Of a stretch of 20,075 nucleotides of DNA, positions 6,893 through 13,954 are shown piece after piece. A program made the translations under genes and the position numbers. The DNA comes from DATJPD01 sp036394195 (GTDB lineage Bacteria > Pseudomonadota > Alphaproteobacteria > CACIAM-22H2): assembly GCA_036394195.1 (NCBI GenBank), contig DASWFO010000269.1:1-20075 (forward strand). Direction: 5' to 3'. Numbering within the stretch: the first letter of the stretch is position 1; each line of letters opens with the position of its first letter. Below the pieces are notes generated by a model. The model did no database searches and was not told the DNA's origin. It saw only the letters and a list, made by a program, of their open reading frames with translations.

Positions 6893-7137
6893 TTGAACTG
6901 TTCGGTCTCTGCGACCGCAAGAACCTCGCTGATGTCGTCAATTCCGCCGATGAGGACTTCCCCGAGATCGACGGACCGCGTGCGCACCGGCTCGCGTGAC
7001 TTGGGCCGCCCGCGCATGTCCTCGAGTCCGCGCCGGAGCGCTTCATTGACGATGTCTTTCATCGTTAACTCGCGGCTCCGCCGCAACCGCTCGAGAAGCG
7101 CGGCGATGTCGTCGTCAATCGTGAGAGTGGTTCTCAT
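6889..7137 (-). CDS. vapB: VapB-type antitoxin, intact
   Basis: An 82-residue antitoxin. The N-terminus (MRTTLTIDDDIAALLERLRR, then ELTMKDIVNEALRRGL) has the strand-helix-helix pattern of a ribbon-helix-helix DNA-binding domain, which in this family dimerises and represses its own promoter. The C-terminal half (RTRSVDLGEVLIGGIDDISE) is the usual flexible toxin-binding tail. The reading frame is intact and ends in a GTGA overlap with the vapC remnant, the standard coupled arrangement. An inverted repeat lies immediately upstream of its ATG. With the toxin broken, the protein is either a leftover, an autorepressor with no partner, or a neutraliser of a related toxin elsewhere. Confidence 0.85.
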   Translation of the reverse strand: MRTTLTIDDDIAALLERLRRSRELTMKDIVNEALRRGLEDMRGRPKSREPVRTRSVDLGEVLIGGIDDISEVLAVAETEQFK

Positions 7138-7163
7138 GCATCAAGACATGGGATACCTGATGC
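7138..7163. promoter_or_regulatory. Inverted repeat at the vapB/ykvA divergent junction, candidate operator
   Basis: GCATCA (7138-7143) and TGATGC (7158-7163) form perfect 6-bp arms with 14 bases between. The dyad directly abuts the vapB start codon. On the minus strand a TTGACA (7174-7169) lies just outside it and may be the vapB -35 element, though no good -10 follows. This is where VapB autoregulation would be expected, and binding could also affect the divergent YkvA gene, which begins at 7168. Confidence 0.5.
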
Positions 7164-7167
7164 TCTG

Positions 7168-7566
7168 ATGTCAAGGTCGCCACATGGCATCTCGGCCACC
7201 CTCCGGTCGTGGGCCGGCCGCCTCAAGCGCGACGCGCTCACGGTGTGGCTGATCGGCCGCGATCCGCGGGTGCCCTGGCCGGTCAAGGCCCTGGCCCTCG
7301 GCGTCGCCGCCTATGCCTTCAGTCCGATCGACCTGATCCCGGATTTCGTTCCGGTGCTGGGATATCTCGACGACCTGATCGTGGTGCCCTTGGGCGTGTG
7401 GCTGGTGATCCGGCTGACGCCGACCCAGGTGCTGGCCGAGCTGCGTGCCGAGGCGGTGCGCCGCAGCGAGCGGCCGATCTCGCGCGCCGCCGCGGTGGTG
7501 ATCGTGCTGCTGTGGGCCGGCATGGCCACGCTGGGGGGCTATCTGCTCGTCGCGCGCGCGTTCTGA
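7168..7566 (+). CDS. YkvA family (DUF1232) membrane protein
   Basis: A 132-residue protein with the DUF1232/YkvA core. The diagnostic stretch is KALALGVAAYAFSPIDLIPDF followed by VPVLGYLDDLIVVPLGVWL, where 'SPIDLIPDFIP.LGY.DD' is the family signature. A second hydrophobic helix (AAAVVIVLLWAGMATLGGYL) lies near the C-terminus. It is therefore a small inner-membrane protein of unknown biochemical function. ATG 7168 lacks an obvious ribosome binding site, and the first 15 residues may not be native, but no better start precedes the core. It diverges from vapB with only 30 bp between the starts, and its stop lies 4 bp from the 3' end of the convergent Gld-like operon. Confidence 0.88.
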   Translation: MSRSPHGISATLRSWAGRLKRDALTVWLIGRDPRVPWPVKALALGVAAYAFSPIDLIPDFVPVLGYLDDLIVVPLGVWLVIRLTPTQVLAELRAEAVRRSERPISRAAAVVIVLLWAGMATLGGYLLVARAF

Positions 7567-7570
7567 GCGG

Positions 7571-7750
7571 CTATTTCTCTTCTTCGATCGCCCTGCCGAT
7601 GCGTTCGACCTTTTCGGCGAGCTGATCGAACATCTCGGCGACCGAGAGCAGCTGGGCCTTGTCCGCTTCGGTGGCGCAGCTTGCGGCGCGCTCGCGCAGC
7701 TGGGCTGCACGGCTGCGATAAGCCTCGGGGTTCAATGGATCGTCGGTCAT
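7571..7750 (-). CDS. 59-residue hypothetical protein, last gene of the Gld-like operon
   Basis: A very short acidic and helical protein (MTDDPLNPEAYRSRAAQLRE, then AEMFDQLAEKVERIGRAIEE) that I do not recognise by name. Heptad-like spacing of Leu, Ala and Ile suggests a coiled coil. The frame stays open far upstream, but ATG 7750 is the likely start because it overlaps the stop of the preceding gene as ATGA, and there is no separate ribosome binding site. Translation should therefore be coupled to that exported protein. No signal peptide or membrane segment is present, so it is probably cytosolic. Confidence 0.68.
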   Translation of the reverse strand: MTDDPLNPEAYRSRAAQLRERAASCATEADKAQLLSVAEMFDQLAEKVERIGRAIEEEK

Positions 7751-8589
7751 GGGGAGGACGTCATGCCCCTGGGGGTGGCCCGGGACGCGGCGGCCTGCAG
7801 CTTCTGCATCTTGCCGCGCTCGACCCGCCACACGCTCTGATCCGGCACGCCGACCAGCAGCGGCAGGTTGTAGAGCAGGCTGACGAACACGTGGGTCTCG
7901 ACCGGCGTGTCCGACATGAGATGGGTGACGAAGGACGCCAGCGGCTGCGACCCGGGCGCAGGCGGCGCCGGGTTGATCACGATGCAGCCGAGCGACAACG
8001 CGTCGCGGCTGACGATCGTCTGTCCATCGGCTGAAATCGTGAACCGGGTATGGCCGCCGACGGCGACCGCACCCGGGTCGGCGGCGGTGGCCAGGACCCA
8101 GACCAGCCACCGGTCGGAGCCGGGATCCTTCACCGCGAGCGTGTTGTAGACCGGCGAGCACGGCTTCTCGATGCCGCGGGCGGCGAGCTGCCGCGCCCGG
8201 AATTGCGCCGTCTCGCGCGCCGTCAGGTCGCGTTTGGCGGGAACGACGAATTTGGGCTGGGTGCTCTTGGTGAATATGACGTCGTACGCGGCCTCGAGCT
8301 TCTGGCCGCGCTCGCGCACGAACCGCACCCGGTTGTGATCCGCGGCGGGGTCGAAGATCCAGCCGACGATGCCGTCGGTCTCGGTGTTGCGCCCTTCGGC
8401 CGTCAGGATCTCGTCGGCGTTGGACGCCTCCTGCGCCTGCTCGGCCATGCTCATGCCGAGCTTCTCGAGCGTCGCGACGGGGAAGGAGCGGATGGCCGGC
8501 TGCGCATCCTGGGCGCGGCCTGGGCTTGGCGATGCTACCGCGGCGAACAGGCTCAGCATGATGGCCAGGACGAGACGCCGGAGCGGCAT
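7747..8589 (-). CDS. Unrecognised exported protein in the Gld-like operon
   Basis: A 280-residue protein with a clear signal peptide (MPLRRLVLAIMLSLFAAVAS, likely cut after GRA near residue 26). I do not recognise its family. The mature part is mixed alpha/beta with no further membrane helix. Notable segments are EGRNTETDGIVGWIFDPAAD, SDRWLVWVLATAADPG, VSRDALSLGCIVINPAPPAP (its single-Cys region) and a second Cys in KPCSPVYN, so one disulfide is possible. I chose ATG 8589 because of the signal peptide; the open frame back to 8694 would add 35 basic, low-complexity residues. It starts 64 bp after the DUF4340 gene and overlaps the small downstream gene by an ATGA. Its position suggests a periplasmic accessory to the ABC complex. 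Confidence 0.8.
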   Translation of the reverse strand: MPLRRLVLAIMLSLFAAVASPSPGRAQDAQPAIRSFPVATLEKLGMSMAEQAQEASNADEILTAEGRNTETDGIVGWIFDPAADHNRVRFVRERGQKLEAAYDVIFTKSTQPKFVVPAKRDLTARETAQFRARQLAARGIEKPCSPVYNTLAVKDPGSDRWLVWVLATAADPGAVAVGGHTRFTISADGQTIVSRDALSLGCIVINPAPPAPGSQPLASFVTHLMSDTPVETHVFVSLLYNLPLLVGVPDQSVWRVERGKMQKLQAAASRATPRGMTSSP

Positions 8590-8653
8590 CGCACGACTTT
8601 CGGTTGGATGTTGTGGCGCACTCGGGGCGTTCGGCCGTTCGCGGCCGCCGCGC

Positions 8654-9778
8654 TCACGAGCCCTTCTTCTCGTCCCTTTTCTCGTCCTCGACAAGGTCCG
8701 GCATCTTCTTGCGCAGGGTGTCGAGCTTCCAGTCCGGGATCTTGTAGACCCAGGCTTGGCTTTTCGTATTCAGCGCGTCGGCCTCTTTCTTCACCTCGTC
8801 CGCGCTCTTGAGCTTGCCGGCCTTGACTTCGTCGTCCGTCGCCGCCGCCGCCGCCGGGGCTTCGTATTTCGCCTGCAAGCGTATCCAGGTGGTCTGGTCC
8901 CCGCCCGGCAGCAGGTCCACCCGGACCACCAGCCCGTCAAAGGTGGCGATCTCCGCCGCCCCCGGCTTGGCCGGTGCGGCTATATCGGCGGCGGGGCGCA
9001 CGTCGTCCAGCTCGAGATGCTCCAGCGGGGCGGCCACCTGGTTGACGTCGTACTCGGATTTCGCCTTCTTGCCCTTGGGCACGCCGGCGAGGGTGAAGTC
9101 CTTGTCGCTGGGCTTGGCGCGGCTGACCGTGATCGTCGTGCCGTCCGGCTGGGTGACGGTCGCCTTCTGGACGCGCTCGCGCGCCACGTCGGCGAGTGCG
9201 CGATCGAGCCAGTTGACCGGTCCCTTGTCGAGCGACAGCCGGCCCTTGGCGAGCCAGGTCTGGGTCTCGTTGGCCTTGCGGATATAGACTGCGTCGTTGG
9301 CGGTGCCGCCGCGCGCCAGGCGCTCCTTGCCGACATACGTGGCCAGCATGTCCTGGCCGTTCGGACCCTTGACCGTGACCAGGACCGACTTGGCGTCGGG
9401 CTGGGACAGATCCTCGAGCTGCAGCTCGCCGAACAGCGCCGGCGTGCTCGTCTTCTGCTCGAGCGGCCTGAGCTCCGCCAAGTCGACCAGCAGCTTGCGG
9501 ACCTTGTCGAACGCCGCCGGATAACCGTATTTCTCTGCGACTGTCCAGCCCCCCTGCATCAAAACGCTGTCCTTCTTGGTCAGGGTGACGGTCTCGTCCT
9601 TGCGCTGGATCACCACGCTTTGCGCATCGTTGATCTGCGCCGCCAGTGTCGGAAACAGCCGTTCGCCGGCCGCCGGGGTGTTCCCGGCACCGGGGCCGGT
9701 CGACAGGCTCACCGCCACGGCGCCGGCCACCGCCAGGGCCGCCACGACGGCGAGAACGATAAGGTGGTTCGTCTTCAT
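8654..9778 (-). CDS. DUF4340 family membrane-anchored protein
   Basis: A 374-residue protein of the DUF4340 family, usually encoded beside GldG-like genes. One N-terminal membrane helix (HLIVLAVVAALAVAGAVAV) anchors a large periplasmic part. Recognisable sections are ERLFPTLAAQINDAQSVVIQ, the GGWTVAEKYGYPAAFDKVRK strand-helix (typical of DUF4340: 'W.l...yPAd...v..ll..l..l'), and ADVARERVQKATVTQPDG. The C-terminus is rich in Lys, Asp and Glu. The ATG overlaps the stop of the GldG-family gene as ATGA, so translation is coupled. Inferred role: partner of the GldG-like periplasmic module in an ABC complex. The molecular function of the family is unknown. Confidence 0.88.
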   Translation of the reverse strand: MKTNHLIVLAVVAALAVAGAVAVSLSTGPGAGNTPAAGERLFPTLAAQINDAQSVVIQRKDETVTLTKKDSVLMQGGWTVAEKYGYPAAFDKVRKLLVDLAELRPLEQKTSTPALFGELQLEDLSQPDAKSVLVTVKGPNGQDMLATYVGKERLARGGTANDAVYIRKANETQTWLAKGRLSLDKGPVNWLDRALADVARERVQKATVTQPDGTTITVSRAKPSDKDFTLAGVPKGKKAKSEYDVNQVAAPLEHLELDDVRPAADIAAPAKPGAAEIATFDGLVVRVDLLPGGDQTTWIRLQAKYEAPAAAAATDDEVKAGKLKSADEVKKEADALNTKSQAWVYKIPDWKLDTLRKKMPDLVEDEKRDEKKGS

Positions 9779-11775
9779 GTCACGTGACCGGTCTGGACGC
9801 GGCGGGACGGGGCGCGCCGCCGCACGCGCAGGACGCCGACGATGATCGCGGCGATGCCGACCAGGATCGGGATCAGCCAGATGTTGACGAACTTGAGCAC
9901 GAGGCCGAGATCCTCGATGTTGCGCCGGAGCTCGTGCTGCACGTCGCGGAGCTGACGCCGGATCTGCACCACCTGGCCGCGGAACTGCTCGATCGCGTCC
10001 TGCTGTTCCTTGGACAGGATCACGCGCCCGGCTTGGTCGGTGCCGCCGGCGCCGCCGCCCTGGCCTTGCAGGTCGGAGAGCTTCTTCTCCGTCTCCTTGA
10101 GCTGATCGGTGAGCTGGCGCTCCTTCTCGCGGAACTGCAGCTCGGCATCCTGCTGGATGGCCTGGACCATGGTGAAGGGCCGCGCCGACTGGCCGCGCGT
10201 ACGCAGCGAGATCAGCTCGTCGCTGCCCATCAGGTTGTCGATCGCGTTGACCACGAAGTCGCCGTTCGACGCGCTCGGGACGACGACGGTCTGGCCGAAG
10301 AAGTCCTGGGTCTGGGCCCAGAACCGATCTTCGAGCAGATCGGTGTCGGCGATCACGATGATGTTGATCGGCTGCTTGGCCTCGGTGAGACGCTCGGCCG
10401 GAGGAGCGGCCGGGGTCGGGGGCGCGCTGGCGGCCGCCGGCTTGTCCTTGTCGTCGTCCTTCTTCTCCGGTGGCGGGCCGTCGGGGAAGGCGGTCTTGAC
10501 CGGCCCGGAGACCCGCGCCGCCAGGACGTAGCGCTCGTTCGAGGGCTTGAATTGGGCCAACAGCGACACCGGGTCGGGCTGCATCTTCACGGAATCGACG
10601 TCGATCTCCTGCGATTGTGGGCTGGTCTCGATCAACGGCTCGAGCTTGGTGGTGGCGCCTTCCTTGGGCTTGAGGATGCCGGCCGAGGCCATCTGGACGA
10701 CGCTCAGATTGCCGGTGAGGATGTCGGAGGTGTTGAAGTTGTTGGGCCTGAGCGTCAGCCACGCGACGTAATCGACCGCGCGCACGCGGCTCTGGTCGCC
10801 GGCGTTGACCCGCCGCGCCGCCGCCCGGTCGCCCGCCACCTTGCCCGGCACCATCTCCAGGCCCCAGGCGTCGAACAGCGGCTTAAGGTTGGACGCAGTG
10901 AGCCCGGTCTGCGCGGCGACACCCGGGCGCAGCATCTGCCCCTCGGCGTGCGGATCGACGAACACCAGCGCGTGGCCGCCGCGCAGCACGAACTGGTCGA
11001 TGGCGTACAGCGTCTTATCCGGCAGATTCTGCGGATGCACCAGCACCAGCACCTTGATGTCGTCCGGGATCGCGGCCACGTCGCGGTCGAGGGTGCGCAG
11101 ATCGAAGAACTGGGACATCTGCGTGTAGACCGCCCACGGCTGCGACGGCCGGCCCATGGCGTAGTCGCCCTGCACGGGGAGTGTCGACAGCAGCCCGACG
11201 GCGGGCTTCTTGGTGACCGTCAGATTGTAGACGAGCTTGGTGATGTCGTACTCGAGGAAACGCTCCCGGTCCGGTTGGAAGAACGGAATGATCTCGTCCT
11301 TGTCGGCGCTGTTCGAGCCGGCGAGGCCGAAATACACCAGGTCGCCGCCCTGGCTGACCGGAACGCCTTGCAGGCCGAACGCCACCGCGCGGTCCTCGTC
11401 GTCTGAGAACGGCGCCGGGTCAATCATCTCGAGCTTGATCTTTCCTTTGCCGGCCGCGCGATATTGGCGCAGCAGCTCGCGGATGCGGTTGGCGTAGACG
11501 GCGTAGCTCGGGATCTCGCGGCCCAGCGCATCGGAGAAATAGAACCTGAGCGTGACCGGCTCGCCGACCTTCGCCACTACCGCCTTGGTGCCGGGCGAGA
11601 GCGTGTAGAGCTTGTCGGCCGTGAGATCGACTTGGGTGCTGGTCAGCGCGCGGTTGCTCACGATGTTGAGCGCCACGAACAGCACGAACACGAGGACGAT
11701 GCCGCCGATCGACAGGAGGCCGCGGTGCGACGGACCGGTGGCGGCGGAGGCGGGGGGCGAGGCAGGTTTGCTCAT
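9775..11775 (-). CDS. GldG-family ABC system protein
   Basis: A 666-residue protein of the GldG/DUF4350-type family, the auxiliary part of ABC systems related to the gliding proteins GldA-GldF-GldG. One N-terminal membrane helix (about residues 22-42, GLLSIGGIVLVFVLFVALNI) is followed by the family motif DLTADKLYTLSPGTKAVV. The large periplasmic domain contains IDPAPFSDDEDRAVAFGLQG, then LVHPQNLPDKTLYAIDQFVL and GGHALVFVDPHAEG. A coiled coil (about residues 540-635) interrupted by a Gly-rich patch precedes the C-terminal helix (VNIWLIPILVGIAAIIVGVL). It starts 4 bp after the permease stop and overlaps the DUF4340 gene by ATGA. In Bacteroidetes such genes serve gliding; here the role is unknown. 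Confidence 0.9.
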   Translation of the reverse strand: MSKPASPPASAATGPSHRGLLSIGGIVLVFVLFVALNIVSNRALTSTQVDLTADKLYTLSPGTKAVVAKVGEPVTLRFYFSDALGREIPSYAVYANRIRELLRQYRAAGKGKIKLEMIDPAPFSDDEDRAVAFGLQGVPVSQGGDLVYFGLAGSNSADKDEIIPFFQPDRERFLEYDITKLVYNLTVTKKPAVGLLSTLPVQGDYAMGRPSQPWAVYTQMSQFFDLRTLDRDVAAIPDDIKVLVLVHPQNLPDKTLYAIDQFVLRGGHALVFVDPHAEGQMLRPGVAAQTGLTASNLKPLFDAWGLEMVPGKVAGDRAAARRVNAGDQSRVRAVDYVAWLTLRPNNFNTSDILTGNLSVVQMASAGILKPKEGATTKLEPLIETSPQSQEIDVDSVKMQPDPVSLLAQFKPSNERYVLAARVSGPVKTAFPDGPPPEKKDDDKDKPAAASAPPTPAAPPAERLTEAKQPINIIVIADTDLLEDRFWAQTQDFFGQTVVVPSASNGDFVVNAIDNLMGSDELISLRTRGQSARPFTMVQAIQQDAELQFREKERQLTDQLKETEKKLSDLQGQGGGAGGTDQAGRVILSKEQQDAIEQFRGQVVQIRRQLRDVQHELRRNIEDLGLVLKFVNIWLIPILVGIAAIIVGVLRVRRRAPSRRVQTGHVT

Positions 11776-11779
11776 GACG

Positions 11780-12514
11780 TCAGGACGATTTCTTGAGGTC
11801 GACGAGGGCCGCGTTGGCGTACAGGAACGCGGCGATCAGGGTGCCGAAATAGATGAAGTCGCGCAGATCGAGCACGCCGCGGCTGATGGCGTTGAAATGC
11901 GCGATGAAGCTGAACGAGGCGACCGCGTCGACGATCGCGGTCGGCGCCCAGCCGGAGAAGAAGTTCAGCACGATCTCCGAGCCGCTCACCGTGAAGATGA
12001 AGCACAGCGCCGCGGCGACGACGAAGGCGATGACCTGGCTCTTGGTGGCGGCCGAGATGCAGGCGCCGATCGCGAGGTAGCCGCCCGCCATCAGGAAGCT
12101 TCCGATGTAGCTGGCGAAGATCACGCCATTGTCGGGCTGGCCCAGCACGTTGACCGTCAGCCAGATCGGGAAGGTGAGCGCCAGTGCTATGCCGGTGAAC
12201 GCCCAGGCGGCCAGGAACTTGCCGAGTACCGCCTCGGCGATCGAGATCGGCAGGGTGAGGAAGAGCTCGATCGTGCCGCTCTTGCGCTCCTCGGCCCACA
12301 GCCGCATCGCGATCGCCGGGATCAGGATCAGGTAGAGCCACGGATGGAAGGCAAAGAAGGACTGCAGGTCGGCCTGCCCGCGATCGAAGAAGTTGCCGAG
12401 ATAGAAGGTGAAGGCGCCGGCCATGGCCAGGAAGATGACCAGGAACACATAGGCGACCGGAGTGACGAAATATCCGGCGAGCTCGCGGACGAAGATGTAG
12501 CGGACGTTGCGCAT
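11780..12514 (-). CDS. ABC-2 type permease, GldF-like
   Basis: A 244-residue inner-membrane permease with about six membrane helices. The conserved segment between helices 2 and 3, AMRLWAEERKSGTIELFLTL, is the hallmark of GldF/NosY-like ABC-2 permeases. The N-terminus (RNVRYIFVRELAGYFVTPVA) is also typical, being an amphipathic entry before helix 1. Length fits the family. ATG 12514 has GGAG nine bases upstream. It should pair with the ATPase encoded 154 bp upstream and with the GldG-like protein whose gene follows 4 bp after its stop. The substrate is not evident. Confidence 0.92.
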   Translation of the reverse strand: MRNVRYIFVRELAGYFVTPVAYVFLVIFLAMAGAFTFYLGNFFDRGQADLQSFFAFHPWLYLILIPAIAMRLWAEERKSGTIELFLTLPISIAEAVLGKFLAAWAFTGIALALTFPIWLTVNVLGQPDNGVIFASYIGSFLMAGGYLAIGACISAATKSQVIAFVVAAALCFIFTVSGSEIVLNFFSGWAPTAIVDAVASFSFIAHFNAISRGVLDLRDFIYFGTLIAAFLYANAALVDLKKSS

Positions 12515-12530
12515 CGCCTAGTTCTCCACG

Positions 12531-12635
12531 CCACCCCCCACCCTGACTCTCCCCCGCAAGGGGGGAGGGAATAGGAGGGGCGATCTAAAAATCTTCCGCT
12601 CCCGCCTGAGGGGGGAGGGTAGGGAGGGGGTGGGG
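12531..12635. repeat. GC-rich hairpin repeat inside the Gld-like operon
   Basis: The 154-bp gap between the ATPase and permease genes is filled by C-rich tracts on the left (CCACCCCCCACCCTGACTCT) and matching G-rich tracts on the right (AGGGTAGGGAGGGGGTGGGG), which form a long imperfect inverted repeat. A smaller hairpin, CTCCCCC (12549-12555) with GGGGGAG (12561-12567), lies within the left half. Elements of this look are common extragenic repeats in alphaproteobacteria. It might lower expression of the distal genes or stabilise the mRNA; that is inference. Confidence 0.55.
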
Positions 12636-12668
12636 ACCAAAGATGCGAACGATGGATTGCGCATGGCT

Positions 12669-13616
12669 TCAGCCCCGGCCGGTCGTGATGTTGCGGAAGA
12701 CCTCGTCGAGGCGGCCGCGCTCGACCCGCACTTCCTCGATCGCGTGCGCCGGGTCGCGGGCGATCTGGCTGATGTCGGCGATGATCGGCTGGCCGCGCTT
12801 GGGGAAGGCGATCAGGCAGGCGAGGCCGTCCTCCCCGGTGATCTTCTCGACGCCGTCGACGTTGGGCAGGCGGCGCACGGCCGTCTCCACCGCGGGGGTG
12901 CGCTCGGCCTTGAGCACGATCGACACTGCGTTGTAGTAGCGCGAGCGCTGGGCGAGCGATTCCGGTGTGCCGTCGGCGACCACGCGGCCGCGCGCGACGA
13001 TGATGGCGCGCGTGCAGATCGCTTCGACCTCCTCGAGCAGGTGGGTCGAGATCACGATCGCCTTGTTCTTGGCCATGGTCGAGATCAGGGCGCGCACCTC
13101 GTGCTTCTGGTTCGGATCGAGCCCGTCGGTCGGCTCGTCCAGGATCAGCACCTCGGGGTCGTGCAGGATCGCTTGCGCGAGGCCGACGCGCCGCTTGAAG
13201 CCCTTCGACAGGGTGTCGATCGGCTGATGCAGCACCTCGGCGAGCTGCGTGCGCTCGACCGCAAGCTCGATGCGCTTCTCGGCGTCGGCGCCCGCAAAGC
13301 CGCGGATGCCGGCGATGAAGCGCAGGAAGCCCGCCGGCGTCATGTCCGGATAGGCGGGCGCGCCCTCCGGCAGGTAGCCGATCTTCCGCTTCACCGCGAC
13401 CGGTTCCTGGGTCACGTCATGCCCGCAGACCATCGCGGTACCGGCAGTCGGTGCGAGAAAGCCGGTGATCATCTTCATGGTCGTCGATTTGCCGGCGCCG
13501 TTGGGACCGAGGAAGCCCAGCACCTCGCCGCGCGGCACCGAAAACGACACCTTGTCCACGGCGAGGATGGGGCCGAACCTCTTGGTGAGGCTCCGGATCG
13601 CGATCATCTCGGACAT
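12669..13616 (-). CDS. ABC transporter ATP-binding protein, GldA-like
   Basis: A 315-residue ATPase that powers the ABC-2 permease encoded downstream. Walker A is G37-PNGAGKS-44, the signature region is LSKGFKRRVGLAQA (starting at residue 136), Walker B is VLILDEPTDGLDP (from 156), and the switch His is H192 in STHLLEE. The Q-loop position reads GYLPEGAPAYPDMT, as in the GldA/CcmA-like subgroup. An extra C-terminal domain of about 90 residues (RTPAVETAVRRLPNVDGVEK) is common in this group. I chose ATG 13616 because CAGGAG lies just upstream; the longer open frame adds 50 residues without homology. It is the first gene of the probable six-gene operon. Confidence 0.95.
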   Translation of the reverse strand: MSEMIAIRSLTKRFGPILAVDKVSFSVPRGEVLGFLGPNGAGKSTTMKMITGFLAPTAGTAMVCGHDVTQEPVAVKRKIGYLPEGAPAYPDMTPAGFLRFIAGIRGFAGADAEKRIELAVERTQLAEVLHQPIDTLSKGFKRRVGLAQAILHDPEVLILDEPTDGLDPNQKHEVRALISTMAKNKAIVISTHLLEEVEAICTRAIIVARGRVVADGTPESLAQRSRYYNAVSIVLKAERTPAVETAVRRLPNVDGVEKITGEDGLACLIAFPKRGQPIIADISQIARDPAHAIEEVRVERGRLDEVFRNITTGRG

Positions 13617-13954
13617 AAGCTCCTGCCCCTCAAACGTGTTTGGGCGCGCCGGGCCGGCGCGGCTGGCTGCGAAAATCGACCGGATTGCCCCGACCGCCGC
13701 CCCGGGGGCCCCCTGATGTACTAAAATGGGCTGATTTTGCAAGACCGCGGCCCGAAGCGGCCGCAAAGTGGCCGGTGATTGTGGCAGGAGTTTGATGGCC
13801 GAATCGCCGCCGCCGCACGCGTGCGGGGCAGGGCCGGTGGGGCGTCTTTCGGGCGGCGGCGTGCGGGCCCGGCATTAACCGCCGCTTAAGGCCGCTCAGC
13901 CATGCTGTAAAACAAGGCTTGCTATTTTACCGTAATTCCACGAGAAAGCACTCA
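13617..13954. other. 338-bp divergent intergenic region
   Basis: This gap separates the divergent ATPase and mlaA-type genes and must hold both promoters. It contains no convincing gene. Visible elements are a GCGGCC/GGCCGC dyad (13747-13752 with 13759-13764), a perfect 14-bp palindrome of CCGCACG and its complement (13813-13826), and an AT-richer stretch (13900-13945) just before mlaA where its promoter most likely lies. I could not pick out a clear -35/-10 pair for mlaA. Confidence 0.5.
13715..13742 (-). promoter_or_regulatory. Weak promoter candidate for the Gld-like operon
   Basis: On the minus strand TTGCAA (13742-13737) and TACATC (13720-13715) are 16 bp apart, about 100 bp before the ATPase start. 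The -35 match is fair but the -10 match is poor, so this is tentative. Confidence 0.22.

Noticed and set aside
8369..9787. A 472-codon plus-strand open frame opposite the DUF4340 and exported-protein genes
   Set aside because: It runs across two real minus-strand genes, has no recognisable domain, and shows typical shadow composition.
9784..11406. A 540-codon plus-strand open frame opposite the GldG-family gene
   Set aside because: It is the antisense shadow of a GC-rich gene: rich in Arg, Gly, Asp, Leu and Val, with no domain motif, while the minus strand carries a coherent GldG protein with membrane helices and conserved motifs.
12630..13724. A 364-codon plus-strand open frame opposite the ABC ATPase
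   Set aside because: The minus strand encodes Walker A, Walker B and signature motifs in order; the plus frame is a low-complexity shadow.
13630..13875. An 81-codon minus-strand frame upstream of the ABC ATPase
   Set aside because: It overlaps the ATPase leader, is rich in Arg, Pro and Gly, and has no motif or ribosome binding site.
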